Assembly (NCBI GenBank): GCA_029582165.1
Contig: CM055884.1
Coordinates: forward strand, 13,892,537-13,956,536
DNA: 64,000 nucleotides
Origin: Portulaca oleracea
Lineage: Eukaryota > Streptophyta > Magnoliopsida > Caryophyllales > Portulacaceae
Direction of reading: 5' to 3'
Shown here: piece by piece, positions 1 to 10,702 of the stretch
Layout: each line of letters opens with the position of its first letter
How positions within the stretch are numbered: position 1 is the stretch's first letter
Program-made: the position numbers and the translations under genes
Notes under the pieces: generated by a model
Told to the model about the DNA's origin: nothing
The model's database searches: none
The model's input: only the letters and a program-made list of their open reading frames with translations

Positions 1-99
1 GCCGGAGCTCAATACGGTCTCGCATGTGTTCGGTTTTCAGCTTGGAATTTCAGTCCTACTCATTCATATACTTAAAAAAAAAGTAGTGTCAACATTACG

Positions 100-1625
100 A
101 ACTCGAATTCTGGAATTTTGTTGACCCATGCCTGGCGGTATTGCCCCGGGCTTGAACCCGAGTTTGACCCGCTCCTATTTTCGGGTCAACTTTTGTACAA
201 CCCGGGGGTTTGGTCTCGGGTTTGCTCCATACCTGCTTGTATGGTCATGCTTTTAACTCCCGATGGCTTGCCGAAATTCGGCTGGAACCGCCCCCATACC
301 GCCGGGTATGGTCTCGGGTTCAGACCCGAGCTTGACTAGCTTTCGTACAACCCGGGGTCAGGTTTGCTACATACCTGCTTGTATGGTCCCGGTTTTTTAG
401 AATTTTGCATGCTTTTAACTCCCGGTGGCTTGCCGGAATTCGGCTGGAACCGCCCCCATACCGCTAGGCATGATCCCGGGTTCAGACCCAAGTTTGACCC
501 CTTCCTGTTTTCAGGTAAGCTTTCGCGCAATCCGGGGTTCGTCCTCGGGTTTACTCCATACCTACTTGTACGGTCTCGGGTTTACATCCCGATTTTGATT
601 CGAGGAATTTTGCTTTGTCGCGGGATTTTGAGTTTTCTTCTTGTGCTTTGCAGCTTATACGATGACACAACCTTTGAAACCTCGAGATATCCGAATGAGC
701 ATGTGCGGCTTAAGAGATCGGAAGTGCCGGTGAGCCTTTCAAACTCATATTCTTTGTATGATCGTGGTACCCCGCATGCATGCTTTATACCAACCTTGTC
801 ATGTATTGAGGCCCAAAACTTTTTGCTGTTTCTTGTGTCGTCAAATTTTTAGAGTTCAACGTTGGGATTAACTAGTAATCCCAAGATTTTTCTCATAAAG
901 ATCTGATGTCATGCCTCCAGGCATGTGGCTCTGTCTAGTTTTCCATACCTTTCCAAACAGTTTTTTTTGTACAGTCAGGCTGTCATGCCTCCAGGCATGC
1001 AGCTCTGTCCCGTCAATGTCAGTTAGTTAGTCCTTTCTCGTTATTCGAAACTCTGGGCAGGCTACCATGTCTGCAGGTATGGTGCTCTGTCCGAAGTTTT
1101 TCTGCATACCGGCTGATGATTTAAGTCGGGTAAGGTGGCATGCCTCGGATATGGTGCTATGTCTGCTGGTCTCCGATTTTCGTTGTTTTGCACACCGTTA
1201 GATTTGGGTCTAGTCAGTTGTCATGCCTCGGGCATGCAACTTTGCCAACTTTCTTTGTTTTTCTACACCGTCGTCGGTTGGGTCTAGTCAGTTGTCATGC
1301 CTCGGGCATGCGGCTCTGTCGGCCGGTCCGTCATTCGGATTTCACTTGTTGCTCGGAACCCTAGGCAGGCTGCCATGCTTGCAGGCATGGCGCTCTGCCC
1401 GATGTTTTTTTTCTTCGCATGGCCCAACCTTGAGTCCCTTTTGCCGAGCATACCGCCAGGTATTGCTCTATGAAATATTGCATTTTGTCTTCCAAGCGGG
1501 TCCATTTTGTAAGACCCAGGTCCAGACCATGTCTGGCGATATGGTACCGGCTTTTCCGGGTCTTCTCCCGTTCGGAACCCTGGGTATGGGTCCGAGCCAT
1601 ACCTGGCGGTATGGTGTCTGGTTGC
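100..1625. repeat. Array of imperfect palindromic words, CCATACC...GGTATGG / CATGCC...GGCATG
   Basis: About sixteen 15-18-nt inverted repeats occur here, for example at 126-143, 227-244, 294-311, 370-386, 456-472, 556-573, 910-925, 984-999, 1065-1082, 1137-1154, 1222-1236, 1296-1310, 1373-1390, 1449-1465, 1528-1545 and 1597-1614. From 910 on, many are followed by a word like GCTCTGTCC, so the region is a very degenerate tandem array with a period of very roughly 75-150 bp. A second palindrome, CTCGGGTTCAGACCCGAG, lies just after the 294 copy. The open frames across here (for example 118-339 and 1223-1651) show no protein family and I do not regard them as genes. Confidence 0.75.
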
Positions 1626-1689
1626 AAGACCCAGACCCGACTTGTTCTTAGCAGCATGGGTCGGGTTTGTCCGTATGCTCGAGTCTTCT

Positions 1690-1960
1690 CAGTTTAATTC
1701 AGAAATGAGTTATTTCCAAACTAATTCTTGTGAACATTGAATTTTTAGAGTTTAACTTAGAAAATGAATTATTTCCCAAATTATTTCTCATAAAAATTTG
1801 CGATCCGTTTTAGAGTTTAACCCGAAAATGAGCTAATTCTCATAAAAATTTGTGATCGGTGTTAGAATTTAACCCGAAAAATGAGGTAATTCTCATAAAA
1901 ATTTGTGAACTGAATTTTTTAGAGTTTAACTCGGAAGATGAGTTAATTCTCGTAAAACTT
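1690..1960. repeat. Degenerate tandem repeat, unit about 55-65 bp
   Basis: Roughly five units begin TTAGAGTTTAACCCGAAAATG and continue to CTCATAAAAATTTGTGA. A related single unit lies at 846-895. The array is part of the 3' non-coding half of element E. No coding signal. Confidence 0.7.
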
Positions 1961-4565
1961 GAATTATCTCTTCATCGACACCGTCCTTTGAGTTTCTGGC
2001 AATACGCTCGAAGGCGATTAAGACTCCGAGTGAGCTTGCTTGATTTCTAGCCCGCATAGTTGCATTTCTTTTGAGGTTCGGGCAGGAGATAGAAGAATGC
2101 ATATGCGGTCTTATGCATGCTATGCTACATGAATTATGTGAGAATAAGAAAAAAGTACCGGATTCTTTTATGTACAATACACAACTCTATTATGCATTCT
2201 ATACTATAAGACTCTTTATGCATGATTTTATGCAGTTCTAATTCTAATGCATGATGTGACTCTTTTTTATTTTTCTGTACTTTTTTTTATTTATGCAATG
2301 CATGTGACTTTTTTTATTTGACTCGAGAAGAAAAAAAAAGGGAAAAAAATAAATAAAAACTAAAAAACTAACATGACTCAAAATGAAAATGAAAAACGAA
2401 TTAATGTGACTCAAAATGTAAACTGATGTGACTTAAAATGAAAAATGCACATGACCTAAAAACAAAAACTAAAAAATGCACATTGATATGCTGCATGTAT
2501 GCGATATGAACAGCCCGCACTTTCCCGAGGAAAGAAAAAAAGTAAGGAAAAGTAAATCAAAAACTCTAAATGTCAAGAGTGGTTTCGAAGTGAGTTTCAG
2601 GACAAGGCAAAAGTAGTGAAAATGATGAGTTCTTCTTCTCGAATTGCCTCGCAAGTTGCCATGATGCTGATATTGAGTGATGAGCGAGCCCCCAGTTGGA
2701 ATACTGTAAAAGACGATATTAATGGAAGACTCGGCCTGCTTAAGCTGCATGATGGGATAGTCGGGATCCTCGAACCTTGATGTCATGGTTAGGAACCCCA
2801 AGCACTAAGAAGGATTAAGTGACAAGTCGTCTTGATTTCTCTTGCCTTTTCTCTATTCTTCTTGACTCTTTTAGGTAGGAACATGTAAGCACCAAGCCCC
2901 CAATATCAGTGAACAAATAAATATCTTCAGGCAAGTCAGAATGACGGACCTAGGTGGGTGTTGTCTTCAAGTAACCTTATATTGATGCAGTTGGCTTCTT
3001 GTTCTACTAAAGGAGTTATCCCTCACTCAGGTGTTCTGGAAGCGAGGATTAACTGACGAATCTCATACATACACTAATGACCCAATTAGAAGAGCTCACA
3101 AGGTAGGGACAACGGAGGATGGATTTTGGAAAAGGTAGGAATGATGGTATAGAAAGTATGTTTGTGAGTGGTTAGGCCCCAATGGTGGGGCAAACGAGGC
3201 TATGGATGGCTAGGCAAGAGTAGTTATAAGATGTACAGAGGTTCGAACTGATGGAGGTGAACGAGATGGTCTATAGACGGAGCACCATGTCTCGTGGTTT
3301 AATCTCATAAGGAAAGAGATGGTCAAATAGCTTTGGTTTGATGGATTTAGGTATTAAGGGTGATCCAAGTCTGATGGGAAAAATGTGGGTGCGTTTAGTG
3401 AAAGAAATCTGACAACATTTCATTATCCTTACATACCAAGGTTTCCTTTCCTTTTGCCTAGCTCGCCTGGTGAGGTTTTCGAGCTAGCCACTCTTTATTC
3501 TATCTCTCAAAGACCCAGTGATTTGATGATGAATTTTCTCTAAAGTGAATTGCAGCGGCCGGGCCTCAAAGAGGTTCTCCTACGTATCCAGTGTGGAATC
3601 AGGCCAGTCGTAGTTCAACAGGTGCAGCTTTGATTGAAGCCTCAAGAAGGACTTTGAGATGGATCGAAAGTTTAATGGGAAGGATAGGTGTGAAGGTTTG
3701 ACGGGGAGGTTTTGGAATGTGCGAGTGACCAATGTAAACCGACAATTGCCTCTTATGCCTCTTATTCTTACTTTCTTCTTTTTTTTCTTTTTTTTTCTTC
3801 TTTCCTCTCTTTATTTTTTCTTCTTTTTTTCTCTTTTTTTTTTGAACTCGACTACCTCAATCTATATTTTTCTTATCAATGATATTTGTCACCCGCAACA
3901 CATTAGTTGGCTTAGATGGATTTACGGATGAGATGGTCATAAAATGAACGACCGGGTTCATGGTGGTGATTGAGAAGATGATGTGTGAAGAAATGTAGGT
4001 GAAGCAACGAAGTGAAAATGAAGATGGTTATGATGTAGATGGTAAGGGATGAAAGCCTTCTATCATAGACATATCTTTTTAAGCTGCATGATTTATTTGA
4101 TAGTGAGATTCACTTTTAGAGACTATTGGTCGCTTTGAATTCTCTCCTTTTGCCTAACCTGTTGGGTGAGTGTTCAAGTTAGCTTCTCTCCTCTCCTTTT
4201 GCCCAACTTGTTAGGTGAGTGTTCAAGTTGGCCTCACTCTTTTTTATTTATCTCTCCTTTTATCTAACTTCTCTTTGGTGGTGAAGTTAGCCTCTCTTCT
4301 CTATATCAACCTTGGACTCAGGGTAGGGCACAAAAAGCTTAGAGAAAATGTGATGGAGATATGAGATGGAGGAAACGAGCAGAAAATGTGTCAGACTTGG
4401 ATGGTCATATGGGTGAGTGAGCTCTTCAATTCAAATCAGGAATGCAAGCACAAGATTATTCCTTAACAGTTTAGAAGCAAATGAAGGGTCGGGGAAGAAA
4501 AGAGTCATAATCATGAAAGGTTTCATCTTTATTGAATGCAACTAAGATGAATACATTAAAAAAAA
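1961..4565 (-). other. Non-coding 3' half of element E
   Basis: No gene is seen. The stretch holds AT-rich low-complexity sequence with repeated 'atgtgactcaaaatg' words (2240-2460) and a long polypyrimidine run (3770-3845). It also holds modules shared with element B in opposite orientation: 3430-3500 (a 'ccttttgcctagctcgcc' word), 3545-3610 (a tract containing TACGTA) and 4140-4330 (repeated 'ttgcccaacttgttaggtgag' words). Tracts of the TACGTAGG kind are common near the 3' end of plant gypsy internal regions. Confidence 0.55.
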
Positions 4566-4711
4566 CTACTTGGGATATATCCCAACTGACTCTAAAAGAG
4601 AAGATAATTGCCATGAAAAGAAAAGATGCAACATGAGGGGATCGCCTAATTGATTTTTGCAGATCGAGGTTTTGGAAAGACCCTGTTTGACTTTGTAGTA
4701 AACCACGTTCT

Positions 4712-5610
4712 CTACTCTGCGATTGGCAGTGACAACACCTCGGATTGGAGCATCTCTTCTATCTTGTCCTTGAGAATGTTGCATTTATCGGTGTCATGAC
4801 CTCGCATTCTATGATATTGGCAGAACTTGCCAGCATCCCAAGTTATGCTTTTGACCTCAGGTTCAACTCGAATAGGGGGAAGCTTGATCTTTCCTTCCTT
4901 AAGGAGATAGTCGAGAGCCTCCACATAGGTAGTAGAGATCGGAATGAAAGACACGGGTTGTCGCGGTTCAACATTTCTAGCAAAGGAATTAAGAGCCCCT
5001 TGATGAATGTCAGTGTTATTCAATCCCATTGATGATGATCCTTCTCCAATATTTTCTCTTATGCAATGTTCAATATTGGCCGTCCTTCTATCGTTTTGTA
5101 GAATCCAAAGGATCATATCCATTTTTCGGTCTAGACCCTCCATGCGTGATTGCATTTGAATTATTGTGGTAAAGAGTTTGTCCATAAAAGAACTTTCTCG
5201 TTCACCACATCTTCTTTCTTGATATCCTCCTGTAGCTAAGGGCGGAATTTGGTCTTTATTCTCAGTTAAAGGTGATCGGGAGACATTTAGAACTGTTTTA
5301 AACTTCTCCATTGGTGAGTTGGACTTATGTGATTGATCAACTCTAGGAATAGAAGTGAGTCCCGTGTCCATATAGTGATTTGCAAACATAGGATCTCTCT
5401 CTCTATTTCACGCATGCTTGACATTTCACTATGGCGAGTGTTGCTTCCATCTTTATCAAGAAAATTCAGCTCATCATTCATCCTTGCTAACGTATCGATG
5501 ATTTCATCTATTCTCCTATCGTTGCCTTGCATTTGCTGTGAAATTTCAGTCAAATGTTGGGAGATGAAGAGATTGAGTTCATTGTTGCTAGGTATTCCGT
5601 TGGAGGCCAT
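4712..5610 (-). pseudogene. Short retrotransposon Gag with zinc knuckle (element E)
   Basis: Two overlapping minus frames, 5610-5287 and 5389-4712, together form one Gag-like product of about 300 residues with a frameshift near 5385. The N-terminal part is charged and helix-rich (from MASNGIPSNNELNLF), the middle is low in similarity, and the C-terminal part has a plant gypsy Gag signature, CQYHRMRGHDTDKC followed by NILKDKIEEM. That is a C-X2-H...C knuckle variant seen in non-autonomous and Ogre/Tat-like Gags. The usual capsid block (a W-x-x-W/F-rich retrotrans_gag region) is not evident, so the protein looks internally shortened. It lies about 1 kb downstream of the 5' LTR on the same strand. 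In a living element it would package RNA in cytoplasmic particles. The frameshift argues that this copy is dead. Confidence 0.65.
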
Positions 5611-6632
5611 TGGAGACAGTGGTGCAAAGAAGGCAACTTGTTTACTCCGATTTCAAGGTTGGTTACCGGATCTTTATTCTGCCTGTATGGAAACCATAAA
5701 CCTCAAAATTAACCCTGACATTGACTTACCCAAAGACCTAGTGATTTATATGGGACAACCTAATGCAAACAATGTCTACATGATGAATGATTTTTATCTT
5801 TTTTTTGGTATGGACTCACCCAACGTTGGGCTTGCATGAAGACCTTTAACCTAATATGAGACTATGTACGGGGAAGGTCCATCGAGCTATCATAAGATCG
5901 AGTCAACATTAAAGTTTTAATGAACTCAGATTCGAATAATGACCGGATACACTTTACGGACCCCAAGTACAGCCAAGGGTTGCACAAAGTCAAGCTAAGA
6001 TCTCGGGTTTAATCAAACTTCTTTGATTTGGGCCCAAAAGAGACTCTAGGCCTTCTTTAACTTTTGCATGACTATTGCCCAAACTAGAGCGGCGTTTGGG
6101 GGGAAGAGACCTTATGAGACCGACTCTAAAGAAAAGAAAAACATATAGCACATAATTCACATATATCACAACAAGAATGCACGTAGCATACAAAATGGGT
6201 GATGCACCTAACCGAGGTTCTATATTCATGGTTTTAAGGTCGGATACCTAAAACTAACATACTCATGTCTCTCACTCGTCACAAATTCTATGGAGTTCAT
6301 AGTAGTGTGACCCGTGTGTTTCTCGCAAAATTAAAGGGAAAATGTGAATTCATAATCCCGAGAATTTTAGGAGTGCTTCATGAGTGGGAAAGCAATTCGC
6401 GACCTTCTCGAAATGTGGGGTTCATTCCTTGAATTCGCAAATATACTTTACCCAAAAAGGGAAATTGGGTTACCTAGACGGTACCTTTGGGTTCATCCAG
6501 ATTTATAAAAATCGAGATGGAGGTCCGTATGCACGATACCTAACTAAATAATAAAATTTACAAAAATTAACTTCTCCTTTTCTACTCAAAAATTTTAAAA
6601 ACCGGTTTTTCAAGTTTTACCCTCTTAAAGTA
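5611..6632 (-). other. Leader of element E between primer-binding-like site and gag
   Basis: About 1 kb with no supported gene. It has the position of a retrotransposon untranslated leader. Stop codons interrupt all frames, and I see no conserved family. Confidence 0.5.
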
Positions 6633-6654
6633 AGTCCCCAGTGGAGTCGCCATT
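6633..6654 (-). other. Primer-binding-like leader motif of element E
   Basis: On the minus strand the LTR end (...GGGTCCCACA) is followed at once by AATGGCGACTCCACTGGGG. Element B has the same word after its 5' LTR (23713-23735), which supports the LTR boundary and the kinship of E and B. Confidence 0.65.
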
Positions 6655-8192
6655 TGTGGGACCCGGGAAAATCCCCGTTGGTGTCCCTCACGGTAAACGG
6701 CGGGTCGAAAGGGGTGTCTTTTCTTTTAGAAGATTCGCTTGAATTTTCATTTAAATAAATTAAAACTAAAATTTAAATAATCTCCTTTTTTTATTTTATT
6801 AAAGTCTAAGGATTTTATTTATTCGGAAAATGAACAGAAAATAAAAGAAAAACAAAAAGAAACGAAAAAGGACAATAAGCAGAGAGTCTCGGGACTGGGC
6901 TCGGGATGATTCACTGTAGCAATACCTGCAGGTATTGTGAGTCAGTGGCCCGGAAAAAGGGATCTTAATTACACTCTCTTTTTTTTTGGAAAATACATTT
7001 TTTAGTTGGAGATTTTATTTACTCTACGAGATAAACAGAAAACAGGAAAACGAAACCGAAGAAATAAAAGAAAACTGCAAACCGGGGGATTCGAACCCGA
7101 GGCCGAGACTAGTGTCCACTACGATACCTGCAGGTATCGTGGGTCGGTAATCCGGGAACGGAGTCCGACCGAAGTCAGTCCGGCCGTGGGTCGCCGAATA
7201 CCGTCAGTATTCCGTCTCCCCGCCGAGCCGACTTCCGGACTTAGGGATCCGGACCCAAAAAAAAACTTTTATTTTCACGATCCGCTTTCTGAAATCCGTA
7301 AAAAATGAAACTCGAAAAATAAATAAAAGAAAGAAAAGAGGAGAGTCGCCAATTAATTTTTGAGCGAATTAATAAACTCAAAAAAGTGACTCCACAAACC
7401 ATGAACCACGAGATTCGGATCCGGGTAGATTCTGGTCGGGAATAAAATTCCGAATCCACTGCTCAACGAACGGACTTTACTAAACCGGTTAAATAAAAAG
7501 AAAGAAGAAGAGGAGAGAAGAAGAGAGTAGAATGGAGTATTAATTAGCGTAATTAGTTTTATTTAGCTACATACAAATGCGATAATAAAGCGAGAAGTAA
7601 ATACAATAAATAAAATAATTAAATATAAACGTACCTTTATTCACGAACAATCCATATTATTTAGGTCGAGTTTATGGTTAGCTCAAGTTACAAGATAATA
7701 TGAATGGAGAAGAGATAGAAACAAAGAAAATGCCAGTTAAAGTGTATGCAAAAATGAGAGAAATAAAGAGGGAGAAGAGAAGATGAAATCACCAAGTGTC
7801 AATACGCTAGGGTGATTTCGGTGTAGGGTTGAAGTGGAAATGAGAGGGGTTTTTATAGGAGAAATTGGGGTTGGGAATTTAGGTCAAAAATGAGGGGGAA
7901 ATGTGGAATACCGCCAAGTATCCCGCCCAACTCAAAATTTAGGGTATGGCACGCTTCGAGGTGGTGGGCCTGCTGGGTTGGGCAGAACCCGCCCACTATA
8001 CCTGGCGGTATGTGGGCCGGATCCTGCCCTGCCCAGCCCGTTGTCGCCTCGGGTTGCGTGCCAAAGAGAAATGGCCTGATTTTTTTGTGGTTTATTTTTT
8101 TTTGCATTTCACTTGGCATTTTTTTCTAAAATAAAATAAAGACAAAATAAAAATAATTACAATAATTTCGAGACACTTTTTGGGTGTCTACA
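6655..8192 (-). repeat. 5' LTR of element E (1538 bp)
   Basis: On the minus strand it starts TGTAGACACCC at 8192 and ends GGGTCCCACA at 6655, followed by the primer-binding-like word. The start TGTAGACACC is shared with element B's LTR. It contains five palindromic words at 6920-6937, 7121-7140, 7196-7212, 7907-7922 and 7996-8012. It also contains a GGGTTCGAATCCCC word on the minus strand near 7085-7100 that resembles a tRNA T-arm or B box. No gene is seen; the open frames here lack family signatures. Confidence 0.75.
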
Positions 8193-9084
8193 GGAGCAAA
8201 GAATAATGATAACCAACATGAGGAAATATTGACACCAGAAGAGTCCCCAGTCATGACAAATGTGGAAATTGCAACACAAACTCAGGTACCTGATAATTGC
8301 GATAATGATGAGATCTCAATCAATTATGTCATGACTTGGTACAATATGGAACCGAAGTGAAAGCGACATCGATACGGTGTTTTCATATAATATAGCACTG
8401 AATATCATGAATGAAAAATGAGGATCATGAGCCAAGGTCTGTTGAGGAATGCAGACAAAGAAAAGATTGGCCAAAAATGGAAAGATGCTATTAATGCAGA
8501 ATTAGATTCCCTTACAAAAAGGGAAGTATCAGACCTGCAGTCTGTAAATCAACAGGTATAAAACCTGTAAGATTTAAATGTTGCTATAGCTCATGAGAAA
8601 TTCATAAAGATATTTACATGAAAATCCTTGAAGGATTTAAATGGTACCTGAAGCACACATTGAAACTCTCAAGAAAATTACTCAGTGAAATTGAGTATAT
8701 ATTTATATGAGTTTATACAATATGGACGCATATTGTATAATCAAAGAAAGTATCAAAAGATTTGAATGATATCGAAACTCTAGAAGAGATTCCAAAAGCA
8801 ATATTAGATTGCTTATTTTGAGATAAAAGGTTTTGGTAAAACCAAATTTTGGATTCCTGAAGAGTCTCATTGCAGTCTTCTTAAAGAAAAAGTTATGAAA
8901 TGAAAGACAATCCCGAAAGCAAATGTTGTCTTGATTTACAAGATTGAACAAATTGGGGATGATTTTTCGAGCATCAGTCAAGTCATGAAGCAAGTGTGAT
9001 AAAAAGTTCTATATAGACTATGCACGCTAGTAAATGATGATGATATCTTCTTCCTTTTTAGACCCTGAAAGGATGATGAGAAAC

Positions 9085-9360
9085 TTTATGGTCCTAAAGT
9101 ACCATATCTAGGTCCAGAAGTACTATATATCGGTCCTGAAGTACCATATCTAGGTCAGAAGTACTCTATATCGGTCTTGAAGTACCATATCTTGGTCCAG
9201 AAGTACTATATATTACCTTATCTAAGTCCAGAAGTACTATATATATCGGTCCTGAGGTATCGTATTTGACTTTGTATGTACCATATTTAAGTCCTGAAGT
9301 ATTATTATGGTTCCTGAAATACCAATATGAGTCTTGAAGTACCATATTTAAGTGTTATTT
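9085..9360 (+). repeat. Tandem array of about 21-bp units inside copia remnant
   Basis: About eleven units of the type GTCCTGAAGTACCATATCTA alternate with GTCCAGAAGTACTATATATC. The array sits where copia reverse transcriptase and the start of RNase H would be expected. It is not coding in any frame of copia origin. Confidence 0.75.
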
Positions 9361-9450
9361 GAGCGTTGATGTATCTCGTTAATTATACATTATTTCAGTA
9401 TCTTCGAGGTACGATTGATATGATATATTTTATCCTCGTGAAGTAAAAGC

Positions 9451-9930
9451 ATTTTGGGCTGGCTATACGGATGTCGGATACTTATCTAATCCCCATAAAA
9501 CGCCCGATCGCAAACTGGATATGTGTTTACTTATGGTGGAGTTGTCATTCTATAAGAGCTACCTCCTCTAATAATGTAGAAATTTTGGCAATTCATGAGG
9601 CTAGCAGAGAATGTGTTTGGTTAAGATCTGAAATCCAACACATACGAGGATCTTGTGATTTATCTTCAGGTAAGGATATTCCCACAATTTTATATGAGGA
9701 TAATGTTACTTGTGTAGCACAATTGAAACCAGGATACATCAAAGGTGATAGAACAAAGCATATCTCACTGAAGTTCTTTTTCATTCATGATCTACAAAAG
9801 AAAAGTGAGATTAATGTTTAGCAAATCCGTTCTAGTGAAAATTTGGCAGATTTATTTACTAAGTCTCTATCAACTGCAACTTTTGAGAAGTTAGTCAGTA
9901 AAATCGGATTGCGTTGTCTCAGAAATGTCT
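9451..9930 (+). pseudogene. Copia RNase H remnant
   Basis: The longest open stretch is 9471-9821 (116 codons). Its second half reads as a copia RNase H (EILAIHEASRECVWLRSEIQ ... YEDNVTCVAQ ... KHISLKFFF) and its first part is out of frame by one indel. The expected SKKQ..S/A-SSAEAE segment has decayed. The remnant ends just before the polypurine tract and LTR. Confidence 0.75.
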
Positions 9931-9964
9931 GCTGATGCTCATATCAGGGGGAGTTTATACGGGC

Positions 9965-10397
9965 TGTACTCTTTTTCCCTTATCCGAGGTTTTGTCCCAT
10001 TGGGTTTTCCTTGGAAAGATTTTTAATGAGGCAACATATGTTGGCGTATCAAGAATTATGTACTCTTTTTCCTTCACTAGGGTTTTCCCAATGAGTTTTT
10101 CCTAGTGAGGTTTTAACGAGGCATATTCTTTTGAAAAAAATGGATATTCAAAGGGGAACGTTATGAAATATATTATTGTGAATACCATTTTTCATGAGCT
10201 AGAATTGTATTATTTTATGATATGCATACCTTGAGTGTCAAGTTTTGTACCCCTATAAATAGTCTTGTAAGTACGAGCAATAAGATGATTCATCCATCTC
10301 CCTTATTATCTCTCTCATTTTCTCTTCTTATTATTTTCTCTTCTCTCAATCTCTTGTCTTTATTGTTGCAATTACAATCAAAATTATACTCGTAACA
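9965..10397 (+). repeat. Copia 3' LTR (about 433 bp)
   Basis: Starts TGTACTCTTTTTCCC, following the polypurine tract by about 12 bp, and ends CTCGTAACA. It holds duplicated 'GGTTTT(G/C)CCCA' words typical of this class of copia LTR and a TATA-like CTATAAATAG at about 10253. The exact left end is an estimate. It ends 305 bp before the start codon of the following host gene, in the same orientation. Confidence 0.6.
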
Positions 10398-10702
10398 AAG
10401 ACGAAGAAGTCATGAAAAAAACAAGGGAGAACGCGTGGGACACACACTCACCCGGTCACCCATCAACCATAATCTTTGTCGTCTCCGCCGGAATTGCCGC
10501 CACGTACTCCACACTCGTCGCGTTACTAAATATCCCGCCATTTGCTATTTCTCTTGATTTGATTTAAATCTCGAAATTACACCAAAACCCTTCTAAACTC
10601 TTCCCTTCCCCCAATTTCACTTTAACCGCCTTGCCCTAATTCCCTAAACCCTCTCTTTCTCTCTCTAGAACCCTCCGATTCTCTTCTCCATAGGTTTCGT
10701 CG
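10398..10702 (+). promoter_or_regulatory. 5' flank and leader of the SMPD4-like gene
   Basis: This 305-bp gap between the copia LTR and the start codon is the only upstream sequence that is not obviously repeat. It contains a CCCTAAACCCT word (telo-box-like, reverse orientation) and a CTCTCTTTCTCTCTCTAG pyrimidine tract common in plant 5' leaders just before the ATG. I cannot place a transcription start. A TATA-like word lies in the LTR rather than clearly here. Confidence 0.45.

Larger units (their letters stand above)
1..8192 (-). mobile_element. Non-autonomous Ty3/gypsy-like LTR element 'E' (TR-GAG type), 3' end outside window
   Basis: Read on the minus strand this element starts with an LTR (8192 down to 6655, TG...CA ends), then a primer-binding-like leader, a short broken gag (5610-4712) and a long non-coding 3' half that leaves the window at position 1. 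No protease, reverse transcriptase, RNase H or integrase is visible in over 6 kb of internal sequence. This matches what is known of TR-GAG or LARD elements, which move using enzymes of a relative. Modules at 2890-3610 and 4140-4330 match, in reverse complement, modules of element B (26520-29290), so E and B are related. E interrupts a copia element at 8192/8193. Its left LTR and target duplication cannot be seen. Confidence 0.7.
8193..10397 (+). mobile_element. Decayed Ty1/copia element, 3' portion with LTR
   Basis: Plus-strand fragments of copia pol occur in order. Near 8480-8520 a reverse-transcriptase start is recognisable (WKDAINAELDSLTKREV). At 9451-9930 an RNase H domain is recognisable (GYTDVGYLSNPHKTRSQTGY, then NNVEILAIHEASRECVWL, then the ADLFTKSL tail). 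Many stops and shifts break the frame. The catalytic core of the reverse transcriptase is missing and is replaced by a tandem array (9085-9360). A polypurine tract (CAGGGGGAG) precedes the LTR. The 5' side was cut off at 8192 by element E. Confidence 0.8.

Noticed and set aside
118..1697. Several open frames of 70-160 codons at the left edge
   Set aside because: GC-rich palindromic repeat sequence open on both strands. The predicted proteins show only repeat-derived words.
7080..7140. A tRNA gene on the minus strand of the E LTR
   Set aside because: Only a T-arm-like word is present. No acceptor stem, D-arm or anticodon arm could be paired around it.
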